A stretch of DNA of 29,947 bases from Opitutaceae bacterium (GCA_005786775.1 SYDD01000171.1:1-29947); one strand, 5' to 3'; positions 13,903 through 21,247 are shown, counted from the stretch's first letter. The notes: generated from the sequence alone by a model not told the origin. Program-made: numbers and translations.

Positions 13903-15195
13903 TCAGAACCCGAGCGCGCGCGGGAGGGCGAGGGAAAGCGCTGGCCAGAAGGTAACCATCAACAGCACCACGAGCATCGCCGCAAAGAAGGGGAGCAGGG
14001 GCCGCCAGACGCGCGCGATGGTCGTCTGCGCCACGCCGCAGCCGACGAAGAGGCAGTTGCCCACCGGCGGGGTGCACAGGCCGATGCAGAGGTTGAAGAT
14101 CAGGATCAGCCCGAAGTGCAGGGGCGAGATCCCGAGCTTTTGCACCACGGGCAGCAGGATCGGCGTGAAGATCAGCACCGCCGGCGTCATATCCATGAAG
14201 GTGCCGACGACGAGGAGCAGCAGGTTGATGATCAGCAGCAGCAGCACTTTGTCCTCGGTGATGGCAAGGAGTCCCGCGGTGACCGCTTGGGGAATGTTGG
14301 CGAGGGACATCACCCACGACATCCCCATCGAGGTGCCGATGAGGAGCAGCACTACCGCGGTGGTGAGCGCGGAGTCGGTCAGGATCGCCGGGAGCTCCCG
14401 CCAAGGCACCTCGCGGTAGACAAGCACGGAGAGGACGAAGGTGTAGGCGACCGCGATGGCGCTGGCCTCGGTGGGGGTGAACCAGCCCTGAATGATACCG
14501 CCCATCACGAGCACGATCAGGAGCAGGCTGGGTAGGGCGCGGAAGACGATCCCGCCGGCCTCGGCGGCCGCGACCTTCTCGCCGGCCGGGTAGTTCCGGC
14601 CGCGGGCGAGCAACGCCACCGTGACCATCAGGGCGAGGCCGAGCAGGATGCCCGGCACGTAGCCCGCGAGGAACAGGGCCGCGATCGAGACCCCGCCGCT
14701 GGCGAGGGAATACACGACCATTATGTTGCTCGGGGGGATCAGGAGCCCGATGGGTGCGGCGGAGATGTTCACCGCCGCCGCGAAGTCGCGGTCGTAGCCC
14801 TCCCGGCGCATCAGCGGGGTCATCGTCCCGCCGATCGCCGCCGCGGCCGCGACGGCCGAGCCCGAGATCGCGCCGAACAGCATGCTGCCGAGGATGTTCA
14901 CGTAGGCGAGGCCGCCCGGGAGCCGCCCCACCGCGAGCTTCGCGAGGTCGACGAGCCGCCGGGCAATGCCGCCCCGGTTCATCAATTGCCCGGAGAGGAT
15001 GAAGAACGGGATCGCGAGCAGGGCGAAACTGTCGAGGCCCGTGGCCAATCGCTGCGCGATCACCGTGGCGGCGGGCGCCGGGTCCAAAGCGAGGGCAAGG
15101 GCGGCGACGGCCGCCGAGCCGATGGCGAAGGAGATTGGCACGCCCGCGAACAGGAGTACCGCGAAGACGAGAGCGAGGACGAGGGCTTCGTTCAT
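13903..15195 (-). CDS. dctM: TRAP transporter large permease, DctM family
   Basis: This is the transport-channel subunit of a sodium-coupled tripartite ATP-independent periplasmic transporter. The 430 residues are almost entirely hydrophobic helices (about 12), and the length is typical for DctM. Family marks are LLAIPFFILSGQLMNRGGIARRL near residue 60, GAISGSAVAAAAAIGGTMTPLM near 105-125, and the strongly conserved AAPIGLLIPPSNIMVVYSL near 145-165. Two repeats of the fold are visible; the second has DMTPAVLIFTPILLPV and CIGLCTPPVGNCLF. The start ATG at 15195 is 1 base after the dctQ stop, so the genes are translationally linked. Confidence 0.95.
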   Translation of the reverse strand: MNEALVLALVFAVLLFAGVPISFAIGSAAVAALALALDPAPAATVIAQRLATGLDSFALLAIPFFILSGQLMNRGGIARRLVDLAKLAVGRLPGGLAYVNILGSMLFGAISGSAVAAAAAIGGTMTPLMRREGYDRDFAAAVNISAAPIGLLIPPSNIMVVYSLASGGVSIAALFLAGYVPGILLGLALMVTVALLARGRNYPAGEKVAAAEAGGIVFRALPSLLLIVLVMGGIIQGWFTPTEASAIAVAYTFVLSVLVYREVPWRELPAILTDSALTTAVVLLLIGTSMGMSWVMSLANIPQAVTAGLLAITEDKVLLLLIINLLLLVVGTFMDMTPAVLIFTPILLPVVQKLGISPLHFGLILIFNLCIGLCTPPVGNCLFVGCGVAQTTIARVWRPLLPFFAAMLVVLLMVTFWPALSLALPRALGF

Positions 15196-15196
15196 C

Positions 15197-15706
15197 TCAG
15201 TTGAGCCCGGAGGAGGCGGGGCCCGCGTTCGTATCCGGGCTGCGACGAAGGTCTAGCAGCGCGCCGAGGCTGTAGACGACGATCGCGGCCCCGGCCAGAG
15301 GGACCGCCAGGTACACGAGTCCGACGTTCAGCTGGAGGGCCGCCGACTTCTGGCCGAGCGTGAGCTGCACCCATACCAGCCGCCCGCCGCCGCCGACCAT
15401 CACCAGTGCCGCGAAGGCCAGTACGACCGCGTGGATAAAATACTCCGAGGCCCGGCGCGCGCCGCCCTCCAGGCGGCCGGTGAGTAGGTCGAGGGCGAGG
15501 TGCGCCTTGCGGCCGGTGGCGTAGGCGGCCCCGAGCAAGCCCACCCAGATCATCAGGTAACGCGCGACTTCCTCCGTAAAACTGGAGGGGGTCCGCAGGA
15601 TGAAACGCGTGCACACCTGCCACAGCACGTTGACCACCATCGCCGCCATCAGCACGGCGAGTCCGGTGCCGAGGACCCGGTCCAGCACGTTCCTTACCAC
15701 TCTCAC
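15197..15706 (-). CDS. dctQ: TRAP transporter small permease, DctQ family
   Basis: This is the small four-helix membrane subunit that partners DctM. It has 169 residues with helices at about 12-32, 47-65, 88-108 and 128-148. It carries the DctQ block FILRTPSSFTEEVARYLMIWVGLLGAA (Trp/Glu-rich) and KAHLALDLL. The start codon is GTG at 15706, overlapping the dctP stop as GTGA; dctM begins 1 base after its stop. The protein ends in a hydrophilic Asn/Ser-rich tail. The substrate cannot be read from this subunit. Confidence 0.9.
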   Translation of the reverse strand: MRVVRNVLDRVLGTGLAVLMAAMVVNVLWQVCTRFILRTPSSFTEEVARYLMIWVGLLGAAYATGRKAHLALDLLTGRLEGGARRASEYFIHAVVLAFAALVMVGGGGRLVWVQLTLGQKSAALQLNVGLVYLAVPLAGAAIVVYSLGALLDLRRSPDTNAGPASSGLN

Positions 15707-16695
15707 GGCCGCACCTCCCCGATCCGCCGGGCCAGGGGGCCGATGACAGGATCGTCGCGCACGGAATCCCGCAGCGGGGCTGCGGCGGCGTAGAAGGCGG
15801 CCCGGTCCGGCCGGATCACCTCGACCCCGGCGGTGTGCACCGCGGCTAGAGAGGCCGCCACGGACTCCGCCCAGAGGCCGCGCTGGTAGACCGCTGACTC
15901 CTCCGCGGCCTCCTGCAGCCAGCGTCGCTCCTCGGGGGTGAGCCGGTTCCAGAGGTCGGTCCCGACTACCAGCACGTCGGGCACCGAGGTGTGCTCGTTA
16001 AGGGTGTAGAAGCGGCAAACCTCGTAATGACGGGCGAGATGGAACGAGGGCGGGTTGTTCTCCGCCCCGTCGACGACGCCCTGTTGCAGCGCCGTGTACA
16101 ACTCGCCGAACGCGATGGGCGTCGCCGAGGCGCCGAAGGCCCGGATAAGCGCGAAGGCCATCGGGCTTTCCTGCACGCGGATCTTCAAGCCGCGCAGGTC
16201 GGCCGGCGAGCGCACCGGCTTCTTAGTGTAGAAGCTCCGGCTCCCAGCATCATAATAGCACACGCCCCGCAGGAACTTGCGCTCGGGCGCCGCGAGGATC
16301 TCCCGGCCGATCGGACCGTCGAAAACCGCCTGACGGTGCGCCGCGTCCCGGAACAGGTATGGCAGGCCAAAGACCTGGAACTCTGGGGCGAACCCCTCGA
16401 GGACGCTGGACGATACCTTGGTCATCCCGAGCCCCCCCAATTGCACCAGTTCGAGGCACTCCCGCTCGCTGCCCAGTTGCCCGTTGGCGTAGACCTCCAC
16501 CCGCAGCCGCCCGCTGGACTTGGCCGCCAACAGTTCGCCCAGCCGTACCATGCCGCGGTGTACGCTGTGGGTCACGTCGAGGCCGTGCGCCAGCTTGATC
16601 ACGCGGCCCGACTCGCCTCCGCGGCATCCTGCCAGAACCGCGGCGAGGCTGGCGGCGAAGAAGAGCGCGAAGAGCGGGACGAAGATGCGGGGCAT
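15703..16695 (-). CDS. dctP: TRAP transporter solute-binding lipoprotein, DctP family
   Basis: This periplasmic binding protein of the TRAP system delivers an organic acid to DctQM. The 330-residue protein starts at an ATG (16695) followed by a lipoprotein signal with lipobox LAGC (Cys24), so it is probably membrane-anchored rather than free. Binding-site blocks are visible: YANGQLGSERECLELVQLG, the Arg-containing GLKIRVQESP that binds the substrate carboxylate, and LYTALQQGVVDGAENNPPSF. The GAENN variant is common in DctP groups for C4-dicarboxylates and sugar acids (uronates, gulonate), but substrate is not decided. A longer in-frame start at 16848 would overlap queF and was rejected. It heads the dctPQM operon and is divergent from queF. 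Confidence 0.93.
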   Translation of the reverse strand: MPRIFVPLFALFFAASLAAVLAGCRGGESGRVIKLAHGLDVTHSVHRGMVRLGELLAAKSSGRLRVEVYANGQLGSERECLELVQLGGLGMTKVSSSVLEGFAPEFQVFGLPYLFRDAAHRQAVFDGPIGREILAAPERKFLRGVCYYDAGSRSFYTKKPVRSPADLRGLKIRVQESPMAFALIRAFGASATPIAFGELYTALQQGVVDGAENNPPSFHLARHYEVCRFYTLNEHTSVPDVLVVGTDLWNRLTPEERRWLQEAAEESAVYQRGLWAESVAASLAAVHTAGVEVIRPDRAAFYAAAAPLRDSVRDDPVIGPLARRIGEVRP

Positions 16696-16740
16696 CGGGG
16701 GGGCGGGGGAGGTTCGCGCGGCGGGCGGCCCGTTGTCGAA

Positions 16741-16780
16741 GGCAAAAGCGGTGGGACTGAACGAGCACTTCGCCTTTGCC
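16741..16780. promoter_or_regulatory. Inverted repeat between divergent dctP and queF
   Basis: GGCAAAAGCG (16741-16750) and CGCCTTTGCC (16771-16780) are inverted copies with one mismatch, 20 bases apart. They lie inside the 118-base divergent intergenic region. The arms sit on opposite sides of roughly three helical turns (centre-to-centre 30 bases), as expected for a dimeric or looping repressor. No regulator gene is adjacent. Confidence 0.35.
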
Positions 16781-16813
16781 TCCGGGCCCGCCGTCTGTTG
16801 CGTGAAGACCAGC

Positions 16814-17176
16814 ATGGCTGACCCGAAGATTCTCGAAACCTTCCCCAATCCTGCGCCCGGGCGCGATTACCTGATCGAGCACACCCACCACGAGTTCACC
16901 TCGGTGTGCCCGATGACGGGCCATCCCGACTTCGCCGCCATCACGGTGCGCTATGTGCCGGATCGAACCTGCGTTGAGCTCAAGTCGCTCAAACTCTACT
17001 TTCACGCCTACCGCAACGAGGGCATCTTCTTCGAGGCCGCCACGAACCGGATTTGCGACGACCTCGGCGCCCGCCTGCGTCCGCGCTCGCTGACGATCGT
17101 TGCCGACTGGAAGGCCCGCGGCGGCTTCTCTTCGGTCATCACGGCCGAATGGCGGCCGGCTCGTCGCCGGCGCTAG
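16814..17176 (+). CDS. queF: NADPH-dependent 7-cyano-7-deazaguanine reductase QueF (unimodular)
   Basis: QueF reduces preQ0 to preQ1 in queuosine synthesis for tRNA wobble position 34. The 120-residue protein is the short, single-domain (type I) form. It carries the nucleophile Cys32 and acid Asp39 in SVCPMTGHPDF, the QueF motif ELKSLKLY (residues 55-62), and FFEAATN with Glu74 for substrate binding. The usual ARGGF/ARGGI near residue 101-105 is also present. The ATG at 16814 gives a standard N-terminus; longer frames overlap dctP on the other strand. The Arg-rich end RPARRRR is slightly extended. No preQ1 riboswitch was recognised upstream, and no other queuosine gene is in the window. Confidence 0.94.
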   Translation: MADPKILETFPNPAPGRDYLIEHTHHEFTSVCPMTGHPDFAAITVRYVPDRTCVELKSLKLYFHAYRNEGIFFEAATNRICDDLGARLRPRSLTIVADWKARGGFSSVITAEWRPARRRR

Positions 17177-17486
17177 TTTCGGATCAGCCGAGGCTGGCCG
17201 AGGTCCTGGACACCCCGGCGCAAACGGAGGTGACGCGCTTTGGTGGCAATTTGGCGCCTGCGGTGGTGTCTCCGGTTGGGGAGTCCCGGGAGGGTTGCGA
17301 TGATCCCCCCGGCACCTGGAGTGAGGCGCGGTGCCGAGTCTGTGTAGCGTCGGGCGCCAGCGGGGGCGCGTGGCCGGGGCATCGAGCACCCTCGCAGGGA
17401 AGCAAGCGGAGAGGGTCGCCTTCTCGGCCCGGGCCGGTCCTGTCTTCAGGCGTGCCTCCGGTGCTCCGCGCGGGCAGCCTGCCCGG
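17177..17486. other. 310-base non-coding gap with several potential hairpins
   Basis: No reading frame here has family similarity I recognise. Three stems stand out: CCGGGAGGG (17286-17294) with CCCCCCGG (17305-17312), an A bulge and a 10-base loop; GCGCC/GGCGC around 17351-17365; and ACCCTC/GAGGGT around 17388-17416. It could hold the queF terminator, a long leader for the acetyltransferase, or an unknown structured RNA. It does not match SRP RNA, tmRNA, RNase P or 6S RNA by eye. Confidence 0.4.
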
Positions 17487-18029
17487 ATGCCCGTCCCCGC
17501 CCGCACGCCCGTCCTGCTCCGCCATCCGGGGACGGGACGGACCTACCGGCTTGTGCCGCTGGATACTTTAGCGCCCACGCCGGCGGTGTTGGCACGGCTG
17601 GTCGCCCTCTGCAACGAGCCGGAGGTATTCCGCTGGCTGTTTGCCGCGCGCTGCGGAGACCGACCCTACGGACCGGAGGACGCCCGCGGCTGGCTGGCCT
17701 GGGGTTCGGCGGGCTGGTTGGCGGGCGGGCCCTGCGCATTTGTCGCGCTCGACGAGGATGGTCTGCCGGCGGCAGCGTGTGACCTCCAGTCGGCCGACCC
17801 GGAGCCGGAGATCGGCTTCTGGTGCGGCGCCGCCCACCGCGGTTTGGGCACGCCGATGGTGGAGGCTCTGGCCGGCCTCGCGCGCGTGGCGGGTTGCCAG
17901 GGCCTAAGCGCGCGCGTGCGGCCGGGGAACCTGCGTTCCGAGGCCTTGCTGCGCCGCTGCGGTTTCGCCCGCATTGGCGCCGCCGTCGGTGACGCTTCCT
18001 TGTGGCACCGCCCGTTGGTCGGTGGTTAG
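17487..18029 (+). CDS. GNAT family N-acetyltransferase
   Basis: This 180-residue protein has an RimJ/RimL-like GNAT layout: N-terminal RLVPLDTLA, an EPEVFRWLF helix, a central strand GPCAFVALDEDGLPAAACDL, then EIGFWCGAAHRGLGTPMVEAL, where the acetyl-CoA pyrophosphate loop (usually RGxGxG/A) reads HRGLGTP. It ends with the VRPGNLRSEALLRRCGFARIGA segment typical of the family. The acceptor substrate is unknown. The ATG at 17487 is chosen because the longer frame from 17331 adds residues without GNAT similarity. It converges with and overlaps the DUF2256 gene by 4 bases at the stop codons. Confidence 0.78.
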   Translation: MPVPARTPVLLRHPGTGRTYRLVPLDTLAPTPAVLARLVALCNEPEVFRWLFAARCGDRPYGPEDARGWLAWGSAGWLAGGPCAFVALDEDGLPAAACDLQSADPEPEIGFWCGAAHRGLGTPMVEALAGLARVAGCQGLSARVRPGNLRSEALLRRCGFARIGAAVGDASLWHRPLVGG

Positions 18030-18193
18030 GTCGGGGTGGAGCGTGGGGCGGCGGAGCGGCGGGAGCGGCAAGCGTCGGAGCAGTAGCGGACCTCGTCCCA
18101 CACTTTTGCCCACTTGCGCCGCCAGACGAACGGGCGGCCGCACACGGCGCAGTCTTTAGTCGGCAGGTCAGCCTTGCGGCGCATCTTTGGCAT
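18026..18193 (-). CDS. DUF2256 zinc-ribbon small protein
   Basis: This 55-residue basic protein has four cysteines at 15, 18, 38 and 42 in KDCAVCGRPFVWRRKW and VRYCSDACRSRR. It is a classic DUF2256 signature (KADLPTKxCxxCGRPFxWRKKW...WDEVxYCSxxCR), expected to bind one zinc. Function is unknown; the charged, Arg-rich surface could bind nucleic acid. The ATG at 18193 starts the MPKMRRKADLPTK opening; a longer frame to 18412 would extend into the methyltransferase gene on the same strand. From memory, DUF2256 genes are often near cryptochrome/photolyase genes; none is visible here. The spacing of 41 bases from the upstream methyltransferase stop allows co-transcription. Confidence 0.88.
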   Translation of the reverse strand: MPKMRRKADLPTKDCAVCGRPFVWRRKWAKVWDEVRYCSDACRSRRSAAPRSTPT

Positions 18194-18234
18194 GGAGCAG
18201 GCAAACCCGCCGGCGCAGCGGCGCAAGCGACCCG

Positions 18235-18945
18235 CTACACGCGGAACGCGATTATGGTACCAGCCACGCCCACGATTTCGCGGAAGCGGCCCGCGCGCGT
18301 CGCCTCGAAAATTGCCCGCGTAACGCCATCCGCCCGGCTTCCGAAATCGTGGAATGCGATCACGCCGCCCGGCTTCACGAACGGCGTCCAAGCCGCGATG
18401 TCTGCCGCGCACGCCGTGTAGGAATGGTCTCCGTCGATGAACACGAGGTCGATGGCGCCCCGGCGGTCCGCGAGGGTTCGGGCGGCGGCGAGCGAGTCAC
18501 TCACCACCGGTTCCATGCGCCCGGTGAAGCCGAGTGCCGCAGCGTTAGCGCGGAAGATCGCGAGGGTGCTGTCCGAGCGGAGGCGCCGGAAGTGACGCCG
18601 GTACCAGTCGGCGTCCTCGCCGCAAGTCGAGAGGCCCTGGAAGTTGTCGACCGCGAGGATCCGGGCGCCCGGCCCGCGCAGGCCCGCGGCCAAGAAGCAG
18701 GTGGAAGCCCCCATCCAGGAGCCGACCTCCACCACTTGGGCATCTGGCGGGGCGTCCGCCGCTAACTGATACAGGTAGCCGCGCTCGGGGAAGCTGCCCA
18801 TGTCGTCCCGGGTGAAGTGCCGCGCGACGCGGCGGAATTCGTCCCAGTCGAGGTCCGGCCGCCGGCGGCGCGCGCCTCGAAGGTAGCGGCCGCATTTCTG
18901 AGCGAAGCGCAGGTCGCGGACGAGGGGCCAGTGCTTGAACGCCAT
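18235..18945 (-). CDS. Class I SAM-dependent methyltransferase (Methyltransf_24 type)
   Basis: This 236-residue protein has a Rossmann SAM site: motif I VVEVGSWMGAST (residues 71-82), an acidic ILAVDNF (96-102), and LVFIDGDHSYTACAADI (167-183) with the Asp-Gly-Asp-His metal/SAM pattern of catechol-like or CmcI-type O-methyltransferases. KPGGVIAFHDFG (191-202) completes the fold. The N-terminal 60 residues are basic with RRRRPDLDW. The acceptor cannot be deduced; related proteins modify sugars in glycan or natural-product clusters. The ATG is at 18945. The DUF2256 gene follows on the same strand. Confidence 0.82.
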   Translation of the reverse strand: MAFKHWPLVRDLRFAQKCGRYLRGARRRRPDLDWDEFRRVARHFTRDDMGSFPERGYLYQLAADAPPDAQVVEVGSWMGASTCFLAAGLRGPGARILAVDNFQGLSTCGEDADWYRRHFRRLRSDSTLAIFRANAAALGFTGRMEPVVSDSLAAARTLADRRGAIDLVFIDGDHSYTACAADIAAWTPFVKPGGVIAFHDFGSRADGVTRAIFEATRAGRFREIVGVAGTIIAFRV

Positions 18946-18981
18946 TCTGCCTCCGTGCCCGAAGCCGCGCGGGGGCGCAGC

Positions 18982-18999
18982 AAAAAACCGCGGGTCGCG
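18982..18999 (-). terminator. Weak terminator after the SRPBCC gene
   Basis: On the - strand a short CGCG-ACC-CGCG hairpin is followed by a run of six T (plus-strand A at 18982-18987), directly after the SRPBCC stop and before the methyltransferase start. The stem is only 4 bp, so the call rests mainly on the T-run and position. Confidence 0.35.
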
Positions 19000-19002
19000 C
19001 GC

Positions 19003-19497
19003 TCAGGGGGTCACGGCCTCGCCCGCGCCGGGGAAGGCCTCGCGTACCTTGCGGGCGCGCAGGTCGAAGATCTGGCGCAGCTTGCCGCCGATCCATGCCG
19101 CGTGCACCAGCCCTCCCAACCAACCCCAGCCCGGATCGTAAGTCACCAAATCCGTCATTTCGACCCCGCCCGGTACCGGAGTGAAGCGGTGCTGGTGATG
19201 CCACAGTCGGTAGGGGCCGCAGCGTTGCTCGTCGACGAAGTATTCGCCCTCGCGGACGTGCGTGATCTCGGTAAGCCATTGCGCGTAGATGCCCGGCACG
19301 ATGCCGACGCGGTACTCGATGAGCTGGCCGGCGTACATCCTTGGCGCGACGTCGCCCACGATGCGGAACCGCAGTTCCGGGGACGTCAGCCGGTCAAGGT
19401 TGCGCGGGGTGGCGAAGAAATCCCACGTGGCGGTGGGAGGGCCGGGGATGAACTGGTGGCGCTGGAGACGAAAGAGCACGTGGGTGGTTCGTTCCAC
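19003..19497 (-). CDS. SRPBCC (START/Bet v1-like) domain protein
   Basis: This 164-residue protein resembles SRPBCC ligand-binding domains: TWDFFATPRNLDRLTSPELRFRI near the N-terminus, YRVGIVPGIYAQWLTEITHVREGEYFVDEQRCGPYRLWHHQHRF across the middle, and GVEMTDLVTYDPGWGWLG. These helix-grip proteins bind hydrophobic ligands. A GTG at 19497 is taken as start because GGGAGGA lies 4-5 bases upstream and homology begins there. The longer frame to 19752 runs antisense through the next gene. The family is often found in cyclase/oxidoreductase contexts, including lipid clusters such as the one downstream, but a functional link is not shown. Confidence 0.78.
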   Translation of the reverse strand: MERTTHVLFRLQRHQFIPGPPTATWDFFATPRNLDRLTSPELRFRIVGDVAPRMYAGQLIEYRVGIVPGIYAQWLTEITHVREGEYFVDEQRCGPYRLWHHQHRFTPVPGGVEMTDLVTYDPGWGWLGGLVHAAWIGGKLRQIFDLRARKVREAFPGAGEAVTP

Positions 19498-19527
19498 GCT
19501 TCCTCCCGGATGCCGCGGGCCCCGGCA

Positions 19528-19533
19528 TTGACA
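19528..19533 (+). promoter_or_regulatory. Consensus -35 box ahead of the CxxC hypothetical gene
   Basis: TTGACA is an exact sigma-70 -35 hexamer, 30 bases before the ATG at 19564 in a very GC-rich divergent region. No good -10 is seen 16-18 bases on, so transcription may use an unfamiliar -10 or a short leader. Confidence 0.35.
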
Positions 19534-19563
19534 GTCCGGCCGACCGGCCTCGGGCTCTTGGCG

Positions 19564-20076
19564 ATGCCCGTGCCGGCGCCGGAATTCGAGGACCTCGTGG
19601 TCGCGCTGCTGGAGCGTTTCCAACGGCAGCAGGATCGCCCCGCTGCGGATCCCGCCGCCCTGCGTGCGGTGGCGGGTCGGCTCGGCGAACTCGCTCGCGC
19701 GGGCGCCCCCGCGGCGGAGCCCGGTGCGCTGGCCGCCCAGATTGCGGGTCACGGCGCGGACCCCTCGCTCTCAGATGCCGTGATCCAGCTTGTGAAGGCG
19801 ATCACCTATCCCCGGCTCGAGGTGTGTCGGGAGTCTTACCGGGAGGCGGCCCCCGATGGCTCCTGCCGACGGCAAGTGCTGGCGCAGGCCCGGCGGCGGA
19901 TCAGCGGCACGCACTGCGTCGATTGCCCGTATTGGCTGGCCTTCACGTCCGCCGAGCATGCGGCGTGGCTGCGGGCGGCATGGCGGACGGATCCGACAGG
20001 GTTTGACGCGGCGTGCGGGGTTTTCCTGCCGGAGGATTTTCGAGTGTTACGAAGCCGCCTTTCCCGGCCTCAATGA
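19564..20076 (+). CDS. Hypothetical protein with a CxxC pair
   Basis: I do not recognise this 170-residue protein. Residues 1-85 are alanine-rich and helical (FEDLVVALLERFQRQQDR opening). Then comes a more conserved-looking segment, YPRLEVCRESYREAAPDGSCRR, and GTHCVDCPYWLAFTSAEHAAWL with a CxxC that could bind metal or form a disulphide. The C-terminus reads FLPEDFRVLRSRL. The ATG at 19564 is preferred since upstream in-frame sequence lies antisense to the SRPBCC gene. Codon use (strong GC at third positions) supports a real gene. It ends 58 bases before the response regulator on the same strand, so the two may be co-expressed. Confidence 0.65.
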   Translation: MPVPAPEFEDLVVALLERFQRQQDRPAADPAALRAVAGRLGELARAGAPAAEPGALAAQIAGHGADPSLSDAVIQLVKAITYPRLEVCRESYREAAPDGSCRRQVLAQARRRISGTHCVDCPYWLAFTSAEHAAWLRAAWRTDPTGFDAACGVFLPEDFRVLRSRLSRPQ

Positions 20077-20089
20077 ATGTGCGATTGCC

Positions 20090-20101
20090 TTCTACGTAGA
20101 A
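20090..20101. promoter_or_regulatory. Perfect 12-bp palindrome upstream of the response regulator
   Basis: TTCTACGTAGAA is a perfect palindrome located 34 bases before the response-regulator ATG, in a locally AT-richer stretch. It overlaps the end of TTGCCT (20085-20090), a possible -35 box, so a bound protein would block or modulate transcription. It is a candidate operator, possibly autoregulatory. Confidence 0.35.
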
Positions 20102-20134
20102 ACGCTTACTTCGCTTGGGGCATTCCCAACTCCT

Positions 20135-20776
20135 ATGCGAAAACTCCGTGCGGTTCTGATCGAAGACGAGACCATGTTTCGTCAGCTCATCCTCCTGACG
20201 CTCGGCAAGGTGAAGGACCTGCAGGTGATCGGGGAGTACGGGTTGGGTCGGCCGGGGCTTGAGTTCTGCCTGCGCGAGAAGCCGGATCTGCTGGTGGTCG
20301 ACTTGGTCTTACCCGATATCAACGGGATCGAGGTGGCCCGCGAGGTGCGCAAGGCGCTGCCGGATACGAAGATTCTGGTCATTACGGCGCACCCCAGCGA
20401 GCGGCTACCCGCCGAGTTGATGGTGCTGGGAGTGAGCGGCTACGTCGACAAGACGGAGCCGATCGAGTTCGTGCTCAGCGCGGTCGAGACGTTACGCGAC
20501 GGCGGGATGTTCTTCGCAAGCAAAGTGCGCGGTAAGGCGACGGGCAGCGGGATGCTGATCGGCCGTCCGCCCCTCGAGAATCCGCTGACCGAGCGCGAGA
20601 AGGAGATCGCGAAGTTGGTCGCCAGCGGTCAGCTCTCGAAAGAGATCGCCGCCCAACTCGGGCTTTCGGTCCGCACGGTGGAGAAGCACCGCGCGAATAT
20701 CATGGAGAAGATCGGGGTGCGCGAGGTGGCTAGCCTTACCCGGTGGTGCATCCAAGCCGGGATGGTCGACGGCTGA
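20135..20776 (+). CDS. NarL/FixJ-family response regulator
   Basis: This two-component DNA-binding regulator has 213 residues. The receiver domain (about 1-125) has the acidic pair Glu10/Asp11, phospho-acceptor Asp56 in LLVVDLVLPDING, Thr84 in VITAHPS, and Lys106 in YVDKTEP. The C-terminal LuxR-type helix-turn-helix (about 150-210) reads LTEREKEIAKLVASGQLSKEIAAQLGLSVRTVEKHRANIMEKIGV. All receiver residues for phosphorylation are intact. The ATG at 20135 begins the receiver domain. It converges with a free Hpt protein gene. The cognate kinase is not in the window. Confidence 0.95.
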   Translation: MRKLRAVLIEDETMFRQLILLTLGKVKDLQVIGEYGLGRPGLEFCLREKPDLLVVDLVLPDINGIEVAREVRKALPDTKILVITAHPSERLPAELMVLGVSGYVDKTEPIEFVLSAVETLRDGGMFFASKVRGKATGSGMLIGRPPLENPLTEREKEIAKLVASGQLSKEIAAQLGLSVRTVEKHRANIMEKIGVREVASLTRWCIQAGMVDG

Positions 20777-20785
20777 GGCCCCCCA

Positions 20786-21121
20786 TCACTCGCGCGCGAA
20801 TTCCTGGAGAACCGCCGCCGCGGCCGCAAACTCGGCCTTGATCGTGGCTAATTCTTGAGCGGTCAGGTCGCCGCCGTGCTCCTCCGCCAACCGGTCCTCC
20901 AGCAGCGCCAGGCGGGCTGAGAGTTCGTGCATCCCGATCAGGCGGGTATTGCTCTTTAGGCTGTGCGCTTGGCGGTGCTGGGTGCGGCGATCACCGCTCC
21001 CGAGCTCGAGCAGGGACTGAGGAAAGTCGCGCAGGAAAGTCCGCACCAGCGTCCGCACGTTCTCGTGCCCCAAGCCCTCGGCGAGGTCGGCGAGTTCGGC
21101 GGTTGGGGGCTGCGTCGTCAT
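20786..21121 (-). CDS. Stand-alone Hpt histidine phosphotransfer protein
   Basis: This 111-residue all-helical protein carries the Hpt signature AHSLKSNTRLIG, with the phospho-accepting His53 followed by Leu-Lys-Ser. The rest is amphipathic helix (VRTLVRTFLRDFPQSLLEL before it and LSARLALLEDRLAEEHGG after). It should shuttle phosphate between a hybrid histidine kinase and a response regulator. Its stop lies 9 bases from that of the adjacent regulator, tail to tail, so the two are probably functional partners though not co-transcribed. Confidence 0.9.
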   Translation of the reverse strand: MTTQPPTAELADLAEGLGHENVRTLVRTFLRDFPQSLLELGSGDRRTQHRQAHSLKSNTRLIGMHELSARLALLEDRLAEEHGGDLTAQELATIKAEFAAAAAVLQEFARE

Positions 21122-21247
21122 GGTTCCGAGATTCCGGTCCGCGCGGCCGTGGGCAAAACAAAAAAGCGGTGGCGACTACGCCCCGCGAAGACGGGTTAAA
21201 AGCCTGCAATAGCCTCTTGTTTCTAGTACTTTGCGCGAGCGCGGCGC

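Noticed and set aside
16695..16848. Upstream extension of the dctP frame
   Set aside because: It would overlap queF and precede the lipoprotein signal peptide that starts at the ATG at 16695.
17380..17420. GGAAGCAAGC stretch resembling the SRP RNA GGAAGCAGC core
   Set aside because: The flanking stem and tetraloop needed for SRP helix 8 are absent.
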